DNA of 64,000 bases from Nocardia transvalensis (GCF_015477765.1 NZ_JADLQQ010000008.1:248001-312000); one strand, 5' to 3'. Positions 24,262-33,848 are shown, counted from the first letter of the stretch. Made by a program: numbers and translations. The notes: a model not told the origin generated them from the sequence alone.

Positions 24262-25524
24262 CTACCACCGGCAGACTGCCGCCCGCCGCCCGGCCACCGC
24301 GGCCGCCGCGAAAAGCGCGATGGTGAGCCAGATGTAGGCGTTGTGGTAGAGGGGGCCCAGGTGGCCCCACGACGGGTAGCCGATGATGCTGCTGGTGGGG
24401 GAGCCGAACAGGCTCAGCACGCCGCCGGACGCCACGGCGAGTGCCACCAGCAGCCCGGCGGCCGTGCCTATCGTGCGGCGGTGAATCGCCAAGTGGGCCA
24501 GGTAGATCAGCAGCGGTGCGAGCCAAACCCAGTGGTGGATCCAGCTATAGGGGGACACCACGGTGGTGGTCAGGCCGCACAGGACGACGGCCGGGAGCTC
24601 GCGGCCGGTCAGCGACAGTCGGCGGGCCAGCACCAGGCAGCATCCGGTGAGGACGACAGCGCCTGCCAGCCAGAGCAATTGGTGTGCACCTGCGACGCCG
24701 ATGGTTCTGGCGACCATGCCCCGCAGCGACTCGTTCTGCGGGTTCTCCGGAACTCCGACGCGGGTGGGGTCGGCGAAGGCTCCGCTCCAGAAGGTGGCCG
24801 AATCCTTCGGCAGCACAGCGAATCCGGCGAGCACCGTCGCGGCGAACGCGCCGACCGCCGTCGCCGCGGCCCGGTATCGGCGGGTGACGACCAGATAGAC
24901 GACGAAGAAGGCGGGCGTCAGCTTGATCCCGGCCGCGATTCCGGTGAGCACGCCCTTCCACCGCGAGGAGTCGGGTAGCGCCATATCCGCCAGCACGATC
25001 AGCAGCAGCGCGATATTGATCTGTCCGAATGCCATCGTCTCGCGGATCGGCTCGCACCACAGCAGCAGCCCGGCGACCGGCAGGCTGAAGACTGCCAGCC
25101 GCAGGTCCCGCCGGTAGCCGAGCATCGACAACGCCACCCAGGCCGACGCGGTCAGCAGGGCGAAGTTGCCGAACGCCCCGACCACGGTGAACAGCTCACC
25201 GTGAATCTTCGCCAGCGGCACGAACAACAGTGCGGCGAAGGGCGTGTAGACGAACTCCCACACGCCACGCGTGTTGCCCAGCAAGGGTGTGTCGTAGACG
25301 GAAATGCCGTGGGCCACACGGTCCCCGGCGATCTGATACACACCGAGGTCCTTCAGATGCATGAAGAGCTCCGGCATGCGGAGGACTTGATCGGCGTAAT
25401 GCCCGCCGGCGACCGCGCCCAGCACGGCGACCGTCCAGAACACGATCGGCCCGATCGTCCGGCGTTCCGGCAGACTCCGCGCAGCCGATGGAACAACAGC
25501 CGTGTCCTCGACCGTCAATGACAA
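24262..25524 (-). CDS. GT87-family polyprenol-phosphate-dependent mannosyltransferase
   Basis: A 420-residue polytopic membrane protein (about 10-12 hydrophobic segments) of the GT-C fold, DUF2029/GT87. In mycobacteria such enzymes add alpha-1,2-mannose to lipomannan and lipoarabinomannan, using polyprenyl-phosphate mannose outside the membrane. The loop KDLGVYQIAGDRV carries the likely catalytic D59. FGQINIALLLIVLADMAL and WKGVLTGIAAGIKLTPAFF are diagnostic. TTG is the start, because GAGGTGA lies directly upstream and no ATG fits. It is convergent with msrA with only 9 bp between. Confidence 0.9.
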   Translation of the reverse strand: MSLTVEDTAVVPSAARSLPERRTIGPIVFWTVAVLGAVAGGHYADQVLRMPELFMHLKDLGVYQIAGDRVAHGISVYDTPLLGNTRGVWEFVYTPFAALLFVPLAKIHGELFTVVGAFGNFALLTASAWVALSMLGYRRDLRLAVFSLPVAGLLLWCEPIRETMAFGQINIALLLIVLADMALPDSSRWKGVLTGIAAGIKLTPAFFVVYLVVTRRYRAAATAVGAFAATVLAGFAVLPKDSATFWSGAFADPTRVGVPENPQNESLRGMVARTIGVAGAHQLLWLAGAVVLTGCCLVLARRLSLTGRELPAVVLCGLTTTVVSPYSWIHHWVWLAPLLIYLAHLAIHRRTIGTAAGLLVALAVASGGVLSLFGSPTSSIIGYPSWGHLGPLYHNAYIWLTIALFAAAAVAGRRAAVCRW

Positions 25525-25599
25525 ACCCGCTCACCTCAACAACCTCGAGCCTCCGCTGACCCGCCCCACGGTAGTGGCTCGCGCGGGCGGGGGAGAGGG

Positions 25600-27099
25600 T
25601 CAGCGCAGGGCGAGGGCGAGGAAGAAGTCCACGCGGTCCTCCAGCCGGGACAGGTCGCGGCCGGTCAGTTCCTCGATCCGGGCGATGCGGTAGCGCAGGG
25701 TGTTCACATGGACATGCAGGAGTTCGGCGCTGCGGGCCCAGGAGCCGGAGGTCTGCAGGAAGGTCTCCAGGGTGTGCACCAGATCGGCGCCGTTGTCCTG
25801 GTCGTAGCTGGTCAGCGGGTCCAGCAGGCGCAGGCGGAACATGCGGCGGACCTCGTCGGGGACGCTGGCCAGCAGCAGCATGTGGGTGGCCAGCTCGTCG
25901 TGGCCGACGACGCTGGCGGGGCCGCCACGACCGGCGGCCATGCGCCGGGCATAGCGGGCCTCCTCGACCGCGCCGCGCAGCCCCTCGCCGTCCACCACGC
26001 CGCTGACGCCGATCGACAACTGGGTCGCGCCCAGTCCCGGCGCGAGGGTGTCCAGGGCGGCATGGATGACGTCGAGCACCGACCGATCGGTGGGAATCAA
26101 TGCGATGGCCTCGCCGTCGACGACTCCGGCGGCCGGTCTTCGGCCGTACAGGGTTTCGCGCAACAACGCGCGTAATTCCCTGGGCCGCAAACCGTCCGCG
26201 GCCGCAGCGGCGACCGCGACATAGCTGTCGGCGGCACCGAGGCCGGTCAGCTCCAGGCGCGAAATGATCTCCGCCGGTTTGGCATCGGAGACGATCAACT
26301 GGATGAGCTCCTCGGCCAGTCGTCCCTCGGCGCTCTGGCGATCGTCCTGGCGGGCCCGTTCCAGCGATACCACCGCGGCCAGCTCACCGGTCAGCGCGCG
26401 CCGCTCCTCGGGCCAGTCGGTGCAGTCGCTCTCGAACACCAGCAGCCAGTCGGCGACCCGGGAGGTGCCGTCCTCGTCGACCGCGAACAGCGAATAGGGC
26501 CGGTCCTCGGAGGTGATCACGCACGGCAACCGCCGGGCCTCGAGGAAGGCGGTCACGGCCCGTGCGGGCGGTTCCTGTGGCGGCCCGGCTACCACCCGAC
26601 CCACCGACGACATCACCCAGCAGCGCAGCCCCAGATCGCGGTCGAGCAGCTCCAGCACCGACCCGAGCCCGGTCCCGGACACCAGTTGGCGGTGCCGGTC
26701 CAGGATCGCGGTCAGATCCGCCGCCCGGCCGGTCGACAGCATGCGGGTGATGCGCTCGGTGACGGTCGCGAAGGCGACGTGCTCGTGCACCCGGAACAGC
26801 GGGACGCGATAGCGCTTGCACGCCTCGATCACATCCTCCGGCGGCGCGCCGTAGCGGGCGTCGCCGGTGGCCAGCGCCGCCACCCGGGCCCGGGCGAGCG
26901 CGCCGACGAAGATCTCGCTGTCCTCGGGCGTCGAATGCCACTGCATGCCGGTGAGCACCAGCTCCCCGCCGGACAGATAGCGGCTGGGATCCGGCAGATC
27001 CTGGGTGACCACCCAGCGCACGAAACGATCGAGCTCCTCTTCCCCCGTGACGAGCTCCAAACCCAGATCCGCCATGGTGAGCAGGGAACGAAGACGCAT
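25600..27099 (-). CDS. PucR-family purine catabolism regulator
   Basis: A 499-residue regulator with the N-terminal PucR domain (MRLRSLLTMADLGLELVTG, residues 1-120), a GGDEF-like central region and a C-terminal helix-turn-helix ending in VNTLRYRIARIEELTGRDLS. In other bacteria PucR controls purine degradation genes. It is divergent from an 8-oxoguanine-deaminase-like gene, with a purine permease beyond, so local control of purine use is a sound inference. The promoter lies in the 256-bp gap. Confidence 0.9.
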   Translation of the reverse strand: MRLRSLLTMADLGLELVTGEEELDRFVRWVVTQDLPDPSRYLSGGELVLTGMQWHSTPEDSEIFVGALARARVAALATGDARYGAPPEDVIEACKRYRVPLFRVHEHVAFATVTERITRMLSTGRAADLTAILDRHRQLVSGTGLGSVLELLDRDLGLRCWVMSSVGRVVAGPPQEPPARAVTAFLEARRLPCVITSEDRPYSLFAVDEDGTSRVADWLLVFESDCTDWPEERRALTGELAAVVSLERARQDDRQSAEGRLAEELIQLIVSDAKPAEIISRLELTGLGAADSYVAVAAAAADGLRPRELRALLRETLYGRRPAAGVVDGEAIALIPTDRSVLDVIHAALDTLAPGLGATQLSIGVSGVVDGEGLRGAVEEARYARRMAAGRGGPASVVGHDELATHMLLLASVPDEVRRMFRLRLLDPLTSYDQDNGADLVHTLETFLQTSGSWARSAELLHVHVNTLRYRIARIEELTGRDLSRLEDRVDFFLALALR

Positions 27100-27355
27100 G
27101 ATTTCCGACGCTAACAGCCCGTCGTCGCGACTGTCCCCGGATCACCCGGATACCGGGCACTGTGTCGATGACCACGGCGGCGGGTAACACGCCCGTCACC
27201 TCGCACGGCCCCGGTTACACCGCCGTCACGGCTTTTGGAGATAAGCACAAACACATCGGTGTGAACCAGCCCACAGTTCGGAGCTCCGGTCCGTGGCCGC
27301 GACGACGGGTCGGCGGGTGTACTCGTGGAACACGTTTTACGCCGATGGAGGTGAG

Positions 27356-28711
27356 ATGGTCCGTAGGGTCGTCATCGAGAACGGATACCTCGCGCCCGTA
27401 GTCGGCGACGAGACCGCCTCCGGCCATCTCGTTCTCGAGAACGGGCGCATTTCAGCCGTCGGCGCGGGCCCCGCGCCGGAAATCGGAGGCGCCGAACGCA
27501 TCGACGCCTCCGGCTGCCTCGTCACCCCGGGCCTGATCAACACCCATCACCACCTGTACCAGTGGGCGAGCCAGGGCCTGTATCAGGATTCGACCCTGTT
27601 CGAATGGCTGACCGGCCTGTACCGGACCTGGGCGCGGATGGACGCCGAGGTGGTCTACGGCGCCGCCGCGGCCGGGCTGGGCTGGCTGGCGTTGACCGGC
27701 TGCACCACCGCCAGCGACCACCACTACATCTTCCCGCAGGGCCGCGGCGATCTGTTCGACGCCGAGGTCCGTGCCGCCGCCGAGGTGGGGCTGCGGTTCC
27801 ACCCGTGCCGCGGATCGATGGACCGCGGCCGATCCGACGGTGGGCTGCCGCCCGACGAGCTGGTGGAGAAGACCGACGACATCCTTGCGGGCACCGTCGA
27901 AACCATCGACCGGTATCACGACCCGTCGTTCGATTCGATGCTGCGGGTGGCCGTCGCGCCCTGTTCACCGTTCTCGGTGACCGAAACCCTCATGCGGGAA
28001 TCGGCGGCCTTGGCACGCGACAAGGGTGTACGGCTGCACACCCACCTCGCCGAAACCCTCGACGAGGAGGAGCACTGTCGCGAGCAGATGGGTTGCACCC
28101 CGGTCGAATACATGGAGAAGATCGGCTGGCTCGGTGACGACGTCTGGTTCGCCCACGCGGTTCACCTGCACGACAAGGATATTCAGCGCTTCGCCGACAC
28201 CGGCACCGGAACCGCGCACTGCCCCACCTCCAATGCCCGCCTGGGCGCGGGTATCGCCCGCGTGGTCGACCTGCTGGCCGCCGGTGCGCCCGTCGGCCTC
28301 GGCGTGGACGGCGCGGCCTCGAGCGAACTGACCTCGTTGGCGGGGGAGATGCGCCAGGCCCTGCTGTTGCAGCGCGCGGTGCACGGACCCACCGCCCTCA
28401 CCGCCCGCCAGGCCCTGGAGATCGGCACCCTGGGCGGCGCGCGAAACCTGGGCCGCCAGAACGAAATCGGCAGCCTCGAACCCGGCAAGCTGGCCGATAT
28501 CGCCGTGTGGCGCATCGACGGCTTCCGCGCCGCGATCACTGATCCGGTGTGCGCCTTGGTGTTCGGGCCCACCCCGCCGTTGGCGCGGCTGCTGGTCGGC
28601 GGCCGCACGGTGGTGGAGAACGACGAATTGCGCACCGTCGCCCAGGACCAGATCGCCGTCGCCGGTGCCCGCGCCCGGCGACGGCTGATGCGTGGACAGG
28701 AGACTCGATGA
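27356..28711 (+). CDS. 8-oxoguanine deaminase-like amidohydrolase
   Basis: A 451-residue metal-dependent amidohydrolase of the TrzN/8-oxoguanine deaminase group. It has THHH (residues about 61-64) in PGLINTHHHLYQW, SDHHYIFP, HTHLAETLDEE, HAVHLHDKD and the Asp of GVDGAASSE, the full single-metal site. Members turn 8-oxoguanine into urate plus ammonia. The PucR neighbour, a xanthine dehydrogenase remnant and a purine permease support a purine role. GGAGG lies just before the ATG; the longer frame upstream lacks a ribosome site. Its stop overlaps the ATG of the remnant (ATGA). Confidence 0.88.
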   Translation: MVRRVVIENGYLAPVVGDETASGHLVLENGRISAVGAGPAPEIGGAERIDASGCLVTPGLINTHHHLYQWASQGLYQDSTLFEWLTGLYRTWARMDAEVVYGAAAAGLGWLALTGCTTASDHHYIFPQGRGDLFDAEVRAAAEVGLRFHPCRGSMDRGRSDGGLPPDELVEKTDDILAGTVETIDRYHDPSFDSMLRVAVAPCSPFSVTETLMRESAALARDKGVRLHTHLAETLDEEEHCREQMGCTPVEYMEKIGWLGDDVWFAHAVHLHDKDIQRFADTGTGTAHCPTSNARLGAGIARVVDLLAAGAPVGLGVDGAASSELTSLAGEMRQALLLQRAVHGPTALTARQALEIGTLGGARNLGRQNEIGSLEPGKLADIAVWRIDGFRAAITDPVCALVFGPTPPLARLLVGGRTVVENDELRTVAQDQIAVAGARARRRLMRGQETR

Positions 28712-29039
28712 CAGCGACCCGCGACTCCCCGCTGAGGTCGGGGTCGGCCACGCCGCGGCGCTCGTCGACGGGCTCGATGAGGGGACCGTCGACGAGTGCC
28801 CGGGCCTGCCGGTCATGGAGGAAATTCGGATAACCGACGGAAAGGTGCACAACCCCTCGTTCACGAACCATCTCGACCCGCACGCCCCCGACGGGCCGTG
28901 CGGCACCGGAGAGCCACCCACGCTCTCCGCCACCCCGGCCACCATCGCGGCGATTCGAAACGCCTGCCGGGCCACCGGCGGAACCGGCACCCTCACCCGG
29001 GTACCGATCCGTCCGGAGGAAGTCATTTCGAGCTGTTGA
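28708..29039 (+). pseudogene. Remnant of xanthine dehydrogenase molybdenum subunit
   Basis: The frame ending at 29039 encodes ALVDGLDEGTVDECPGLPVMEE then IRITDGKVHNPSFTNH, then, after an internal loss, GTGEPPTLSATPATIAAIR and TRVPIRPEE. This is the order of the C-terminal end of xanthine dehydrogenase large subunits. The ATG at 28708, overlapping the upstream stop, starts in a different frame and stops after about 41 codons. More than 600 residues of a normal subunit are missing, so this is a deletion scar. Confidence 0.75.
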
Positions 29040-29455
29040 TCAACGGGCCCCTCGCTTCGCTCGGGGAATGAAGGAAACGCTCGGGAACCGAGGAAACACT
29101 CGGGAACCGAGGAAACACTCGGGAACCGAGGAAACACTCGGGAATCAAGGAAACACTCGGGAACCGAGGAAACACTCGGGAATCAAGGAAACGTCTCGGG
29201 AACCAAGGAGATGTCTCTGGAACCAAGGAGATGTCCCTGGAGCCAAGGAAGTGGCTCGGGAATTGAAGGAATCGTCATCCCGAATCCTCTTCATCCCCCG
29301 CGCTTCCTCTTGATTTCCCCGAGCTCCCTTCCTCATTTCCCGAGCTCTCTTCCTCATTTCCCGAGCGAAGCGAGGGACCACAACCGCAATACCGAACCCC
29401 AGGTCCGTTGACGGCACGGACCGCAGGTCGGGTATGCCCCGAGGAGGGCACGCCG
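29040..29455. repeat. Tandem 19-bp repeat array inside a large imperfect inverted repeat
   Basis: Six 19-bp units from 29072 to 29185 (consensus AGGAAACACTCGGGAACCG, ending TCA in the fourth and sixth) are followed by three 20-bp diverged units to 29245. The array is flanked by a CCTCGCTTCGCTCGGG-type sequence at about 29049 and its inverted copy at about 29354-29374. The right half repeats TTCCTCATTTCCCGAGC in the opposite orientation. The remaining bases hold the permease promoter and ribosome site. Frames crossing the array are not genes. Confidence 0.8.
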
Positions 29456-30889
29456 ATGACCCAAGTACAGACCCGTACCACCCCCGCGACCGGTAGGTCC
29501 GCTCTCGACCGGATCTTCCGGATCGGTGAACGCCGCAGCACCGTTTCTCGCGAAATACGGGGTGGTATCACCACTTTCGTTGCGATGGCCTATGTCATCC
29601 TGTTGGTTCCGCTGATCCTGGGCGGGGCCACCGATGTCGACGGCAATCATCTCAGCATCGCGCAACTCACCACGGCCACCGCATTTTCCGCGGGACTGTC
29701 CACCGTTCTCATGGGCCTGGTCGGCAACGTACCGCTGGCGCTGGCCGCCGGGCTCGGGGTGGTGCCGGTGGTGGCCTACCAGGCCGCACCGCATATGACC
29801 TGGCCGCAGACCATGGGCCTGGTGGCGCTGATGGGCGTGATCATCGTGATCCTGGCCGCCACCGGCCTGCGGACGATGATCATCAACGCCATCCCGCTGG
29901 CGTTGAAGAACGCCATCGGCGTCGGGATCGGCATGTTCATCGCGATGATCGGCCTGGTGTCGTCCGGGGTGGTCGGGCACGGTTCGCCGACCGGGCCGCC
30001 GGTCGGGCTCGGCCCCGACGGGCATCTGCAGGGCTGGCCGGTCGTGGTGTTCGCATTCGGTCTGCTGCTGATGCTGGCCCTGTACATCCGCAAGATCCCC
30101 GGGGCGATCCTGATCAGCATCGCGATCTCGACCGCGCTGGCGATCGTCATCAACGCGGTCGCGACGATCGATCCGAAGGCATGGGGGACGGTGGTTCCCG
30201 AGATGCCCGAGAAGCTGTTCGCCGCACCGGATTTCGGCCTGATGCTGAATCTCGACCCGGTCGGCGGATTCGCCCGCGCCGGTGCCCTGACCGCCGGGGT
30301 CGTGCTGTTCACGCTCGTGCTGACCGGCTTCTTCGACGCCATGGGAACGGTTTTCGGGGTCTGCGACGAGGCCGGACTGCTCGACAAGCAGGGCAATATG
30401 CCGGGCCTCGGGCGGGTGCTGACGATGGACGGCGTCGCCCAGGTCATCGGCGGCGCCAGCGGCGGTGCGGGAGCCACGGTGTACGTCGAATCGGCGACGG
30501 GTGTCGGTGAGGGCGCCCGTACCGGGTTGACCAGCGTGGTGACCGGCGGATTGTTCTGCCTGGCGGTATTTTTCACCCCGATCGCGGGTGTGGTGCCGAT
30601 CCAGGCGGCGGCTCCGGCGCTGGTACTGGTCGGCGCGCTGATGATGACGCAGGCCCGCAAGATCGACTGGAGCGATCTCGAGGTGGCGGTGCCTGCGTTC
30701 CTGACCATCGTGGCGATGCCGTTCACCTACTCCATCACCAACGGCGTGGGTGCGGGCCTGATCGCCTACACGGTGATCAAGGCCGCGCGCGGCAAATTCC
30801 GTGAAATCCATTGGCTGGTCTGGGTGGTGAGCGCGGTGTTCGTCTGCTACTTCGGCATCTCGGGTATCGAACTGCTGTTCCAGAGGTGA
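29456..30889 (+). CDS. NCS2-family purine permease (AzgA-like)
   Basis: A 477-residue transporter with about 12-14 membrane segments. It resembles the AzgA (adenine, guanine, hypoxanthine) branch: REIRGGITTFVAMAYVILLVP at the N-terminus, the TATAFSAGLSTVLMGLVGNVPLALA block, GVGIGMFIAMIG and TGFFDAMGTVFGV, where the acidic residues of the family lie. It imports purine bases by proton symport. GAGGAGGG lies 8 nt before the ATG. It follows the amidohydrolase gene but is split from it by the remnant and repeats. Confidence 0.9.
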   Translation: MTQVQTRTTPATGRSALDRIFRIGERRSTVSREIRGGITTFVAMAYVILLVPLILGGATDVDGNHLSIAQLTTATAFSAGLSTVLMGLVGNVPLALAAGLGVVPVVAYQAAPHMTWPQTMGLVALMGVIIVILAATGLRTMIINAIPLALKNAIGVGIGMFIAMIGLVSSGVVGHGSPTGPPVGLGPDGHLQGWPVVVFAFGLLLMLALYIRKIPGAILISIAISTALAIVINAVATIDPKAWGTVVPEMPEKLFAAPDFGLMLNLDPVGGFARAGALTAGVVLFTLVLTGFFDAMGTVFGVCDEAGLLDKQGNMPGLGRVLTMDGVAQVIGGASGGAGATVYVESATGVGEGARTGLTSVVTGGLFCLAVFFTPIAGVVPIQAAAPALVLVGALMMTQARKIDWSDLEVAVPAFLTIVAMPFTYSITNGVGAGLIAYTVIKAARGKFREIHWLVWVVSAVFVCYFGISGIELLFQR

Positions 30890-30892
30890 CGC

Positions 30893-31864
30893 TCACGCCC
30901 GAGCCGCCACCGAAGTCGGGAGCAACGCCGTGACGCATTCGAGCTGTTCGGCGAAGACCCCCGGTTCGGTGGCGGCAATGCGGATCAGCAGATGCCGTGC
31001 ACCCGCCCGGGCGTAGCGATCCAACTGCGCGGCAATATGTTCGGGCGATCCGTTGAGCATGAGCTGGATCTTCTCGACCTCCTCGAACGGCATCCGGTAG
31101 ACGGTCTCGCAGTAGTGCCGCAGCGCGGCGCGACCCCGCTCGGGATCGTCGTCGACGAAGACCGTGGCGAAAAGCGCCGGTGTCACGGCGTCGCCGGGTC
31201 GCCCGGCCGCGGTGCTCGCCGTGCCGATCGCGGCGAGCCCGGCGGCGTAGTCGTCGACATCGGGTGGGTAGGGCAGCCAGCCGTCGTAGAGTCGCCCGGC
31301 GCGCTCCAGCGCCGACGGCGTGATGCCGCCCAGCCAGATCGGCGGCCCACCGGCTCGGTATGGTCGCGGCACCTCCGGCAGCCATTCGTAGTGCAGCACC
31401 TTGCCGTGGAACGGCTCGCGATTACCCGACCACAGGTGCCGCCACAGCCGCACGGTGTCGTCGAGATGGGAGAACCGGGTCTTGAATCGGATCCCGGACA
31501 GCTCGAACTCCGGCTCGCTGATCCTCGGGAATCCCGCGCCCACCCCGAGGATCACCCGCCCGCCCGACAGCAGATCCATGGACGTCAGCGTCAGCGCGGT
31601 CTGCACCGGATTGCGATAGGCGGGCATCAGGACCGCGGTACCCAGACTGATGCGCTCGGTGACCGCCGCCGCCGCGGCCAGCAGGGTCAACGGCTCGATC
31701 CGTGCCCGCAGCAGCGAATCACCCACCCAGACGGAATCGAATCCGAGGCGTTCGGCCCGCACCACCGTCTCGATCAGCCTGCGGGGTGGGTCCGCGTGCG
31801 CCAACTGCGCGATACCGGTGGGAAGCAATAGTCCATAACGAATGTCGTCCACAGCGACCAACAT
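30893..31864 (-). CDS. LLM-class (F420-dependent type) oxidoreductase
   Basis: A 323-residue luciferase-like monooxygenase-fold protein, of the group that usually uses coenzyme F420. Cues are YGLLLPTGIAQL, the ERLGFDSVWVGDSLL strand, TERISLGTAVL, GRVILGVGAGF and GGPPIWLGGITPSALERAG. The substrate is unknown. No good ribosome site is found: ATG 31864 is preferred because it begins just before the first beta strand, but an in-frame ATG at 31912 is possible. It is convergent with the permease gene with 3 bp between. Confidence 0.85.
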   Translation of the reverse strand: MLVAVDDIRYGLLLPTGIAQLAHADPPRRLIETVVRAERLGFDSVWVGDSLLRARIEPLTLLAAAAAVTERISLGTAVLMPAYRNPVQTALTLTSMDLLSGGRVILGVGAGFPRISEPEFELSGIRFKTRFSHLDDTVRLWRHLWSGNREPFHGKVLHYEWLPEVPRPYRAGGPPIWLGGITPSALERAGRLYDGWLPYPPDVDDYAAGLAAIGTASTAAGRPGDAVTPALFATVFVDDDPERGRAALRHYCETVYRMPFEEVEKIQLMLNGSPEHIAAQLDRYARAGARHLLIRIAATEPGVFAEQLECVTALLPTSVAARA

Positions 31865-31959
31865 TCGCCGCGATCCGGCGGCGGAACAATTCCCTTCAGG
31901 GTATGAGCGCATCGCCGAAAACGAGGGTGTGCGCCGCGGCGGGGCGCGATCATGGACCG

Positions 31960-32607
31960 ATGATGTCCGTTTCGTGCCCGCGCTGTGGTAGCACGGCATT
32001 CGTGCAGGACATCCCTACCGTCGGTGCGCATTTCGCGCCGTCGGACGCGGGCATGGAATGGCGAATGGTGCCCTACGCCGTACTGGTGGCCACCGCGACC
32101 GAACTACCGCAGCCGCCGTCGCCGCCGGGTGCGCCGAGCGCTCTGCAGACCGAGCCGCGGCACGTCCCGAGGGCGCTGGGGCGCGTGATGGTGGAATGGG
32201 CGATCATCGGCATGGTCGCCGTGCTCGCATTTCTGGTGGTAGTGCAATACGGCCTCGACCGAATGAGGATCGACCCCGACGATGACTGGCTGACCGGATG
32301 GATGTATTTCTTCCTGCTGTTGGCGATGCCGCTCGGTATCCCCGTCTCGCGGTACTACCGGCGTAGTCAGGCGGCGGGACGGTGGTCTGCGGCAATATCG
32401 GCGTACCGGAGGTCGCGCGAGGCCGCCGCCGAGACGTGGCAGTACGCCTACTACTGCCATTGGTGCGCAGGATGTTTCTGGCCGGATCCCGTGTCCGCCC
32501 ATACTCCGGTCGATACCGTCGTCTCGGCGGAGGAGTTCCGCTCGATCGTCGCGGACTCGGGAGGGTACGGCGAATTGCCCACGGTGTACCGGAGCGTGCC
32601 GCGGTGA
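31960..32607 (+). CDS. Zinc-ribbon membrane protein of unknown function
   Basis: A 215-residue protein. The N-terminus has CPRCGST and the C-terminal part has CHWCAGCFW, so two half-sites could form one zinc ribbon. Between them are two membrane segments (about residues 88-110 and 122-140: WAIIGMVAVLAFLVVVQYGL and WLTGWMYFFLLLAMPLGIP). The two CxxC motifs would both face the cytoplasm. No family name is recognised. It ends 6 bp before the convergent 377-aa gene. Confidence 0.7.
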   Translation: MMSVSCPRCGSTAFVQDIPTVGAHFAPSDAGMEWRMVPYAVLVATATELPQPPSPPGAPSALQTEPRHVPRALGRVMVEWAIIGMVAVLAFLVVVQYGLDRMRIDPDDDWLTGWMYFFLLLAMPLGIPVSRYYRRSQAAGRWSAAISAYRRSREAAAETWQYAYYCHWCAGCFWPDPVSAHTPVDTVVSAEEFRSIVADSGGYGELPTVYRSVPR

Positions 32608-32613
32608 ATCTCG

Positions 32614-33747
32614 CTATGTCAGAATCCCGTTGAGCACCTCACCCCAGGTGGTCACCGCCTTGCCGAGTTCCGTTCCGGCGGTTGCTGCGGTGTTCAATGC
32701 GGCGAGAGCGGATTTGATCATGCCGCGGTTGCGTTTCTCCGGCGGTTGCTGCGCGTTCTGCGCCAGATACTCGACATTGTCGAGCAGTTCCTGCCGGCGC
32801 TCGTCGTCCAGGCCCGGATCGCCCAGCACCGCGCTGCCGATATTCTGCAGCGCCTTGGCGATATCGCTGTCGCCGTGCTGGGCGATGGTGACGATATTGG
32901 AGTCGATATTGGTGATGGTCTCGGCGAACTGCGGGTTGTAGACCGTGCCGCCGCTGATGGAGATGGTGATCCCGCCCCGGGCGGACTGTCCGGACGCCTC
33001 CGCGTAGTCGCTCATGTTCTCGCCCACTTCCGAGAGATAGTGCTGCCCCAGCGCCAGGTATGCCCGGAGCAGGGCCGCGGGATCGGCGACGAGCGGACCC
33101 TCGGCCGCGTCGATACCCTTGACGATGTCCTGAAATTGTATGGCGAGCAAAGGCCTTCGGTCGGCCGGTAATTCCAGGCCTTCGAGCAGATCGCGCACTT
33201 CGCCCGCCCACAGCCGGATGGCGGGCAGCGACGGCGCCGCTGAGCGCATCGACGCGGCCAGCTGCTCCGCGTGCGTGCGGTGTGCGGCGAGCTGCTCCTC
33301 CAGCACGCGGGCGTTCACACCCCTGCGCAGGTGGGCATGCCGAGGCGGGTGCACTCTGGTAGGCACCTGCAGAACCGTTGTGGCGCAGGACATCTCTTCC
33401 AGACGATACGCCAGCTCCTCGAGCCGAGTGACGGTCGACCAGCCCGTCTCGCCGGGATCGGGCGGATAGCCGGAGTACACCCATGCGCGCCGGATCGAGT
33501 CGTGGCAGCCGCGGGTGATTTCCGCGAACTGGAAACCGGTCTCGTACTCCCACCGCAAGACGGGCGTGAACGCCTCACACGCCTGGGCGGCACCGGTCGC
33601 CGACGACGGGTCGAATGCGGGCAGGTGCCGCAGATATCCGGCTCGCCGCGCCGCCTCGCGCGACCAGTCCGCCGCGTAGGCACGCAAGCGCGCGGCGGCC
33701 GTCTCGTCCTCGGCCGCGACGATCCGATCGGCGGTCTCCCGATCCAC
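32614..33747 (-). CDS. Uncharacterised 377-aa helical protein
   Basis: The N-terminal 230 residues are helical and charged. Residues about 255-290 form a short beta segment (GITISISGGTVYNPQFAETI). The last 75 residues (ELLDNVEYLAQNAQQPPEKRNRG, then AALNTAATAGTELGKAVTTWG) resemble the C-terminal module of actinobacterial proteins associated with conflict-system effectors, with the pattern of an acidic helix, Pro-Glu-Lys-Arg turn, and an Ala-rich helix ending in Trp. This likeness is from memory and tentative. No enzyme motif is seen. Confidence 0.65.
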   Translation of the reverse strand: MDRETADRIVAAEDETAAARLRAYAADWSREAARRAGYLRHLPAFDPSSATGAAQACEAFTPVLRWEYETGFQFAEITRGCHDSIRRAWVYSGYPPDPGETGWSTVTRLEELAYRLEEMSCATTVLQVPTRVHPPRHAHLRRGVNARVLEEQLAAHRTHAEQLAASMRSAAPSLPAIRLWAGEVRDLLEGLELPADRRPLLAIQFQDIVKGIDAAEGPLVADPAALLRAYLALGQHYLSEVGENMSDYAEASGQSARGGITISISGGTVYNPQFAETITNIDSNIVTIAQHGDSDIAKALQNIGSAVLGDPGLDDERRQELLDNVEYLAQNAQQPPEKRNRGMIKSALAALNTAATAGTELGKAVTTWGEVLNGILT

Positions 33748-33848
33748 CCGCCCATGATCGCATCGGGAACCCGCCCGCGCGTGCGGAATTCAGGACTGTT
33801 CGCCCGCACCTCCGGGCAGGGGGTGTTGTTCGGATCTACCGTGACACT

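Noticed and set aside
27100..27355. PucR operator between the divergent purine genes
   Set aside because: Only weak symmetry (ACAC/GTGT) was seen, not enough to call a site.
29072..29266. CRISPR array
   Set aside because: Units are contiguous 19-20 bp with no spacers, and no cas genes are near.
29068..29313. Frame across the 19-bp array
   Set aside because: It only translates the repeats and has no ribosome site.
29354..30811. 485-codon minus-strand frame
   Set aside because: Antisense of the purine permease; composition rich in His, Gln and Arg, with no fold.
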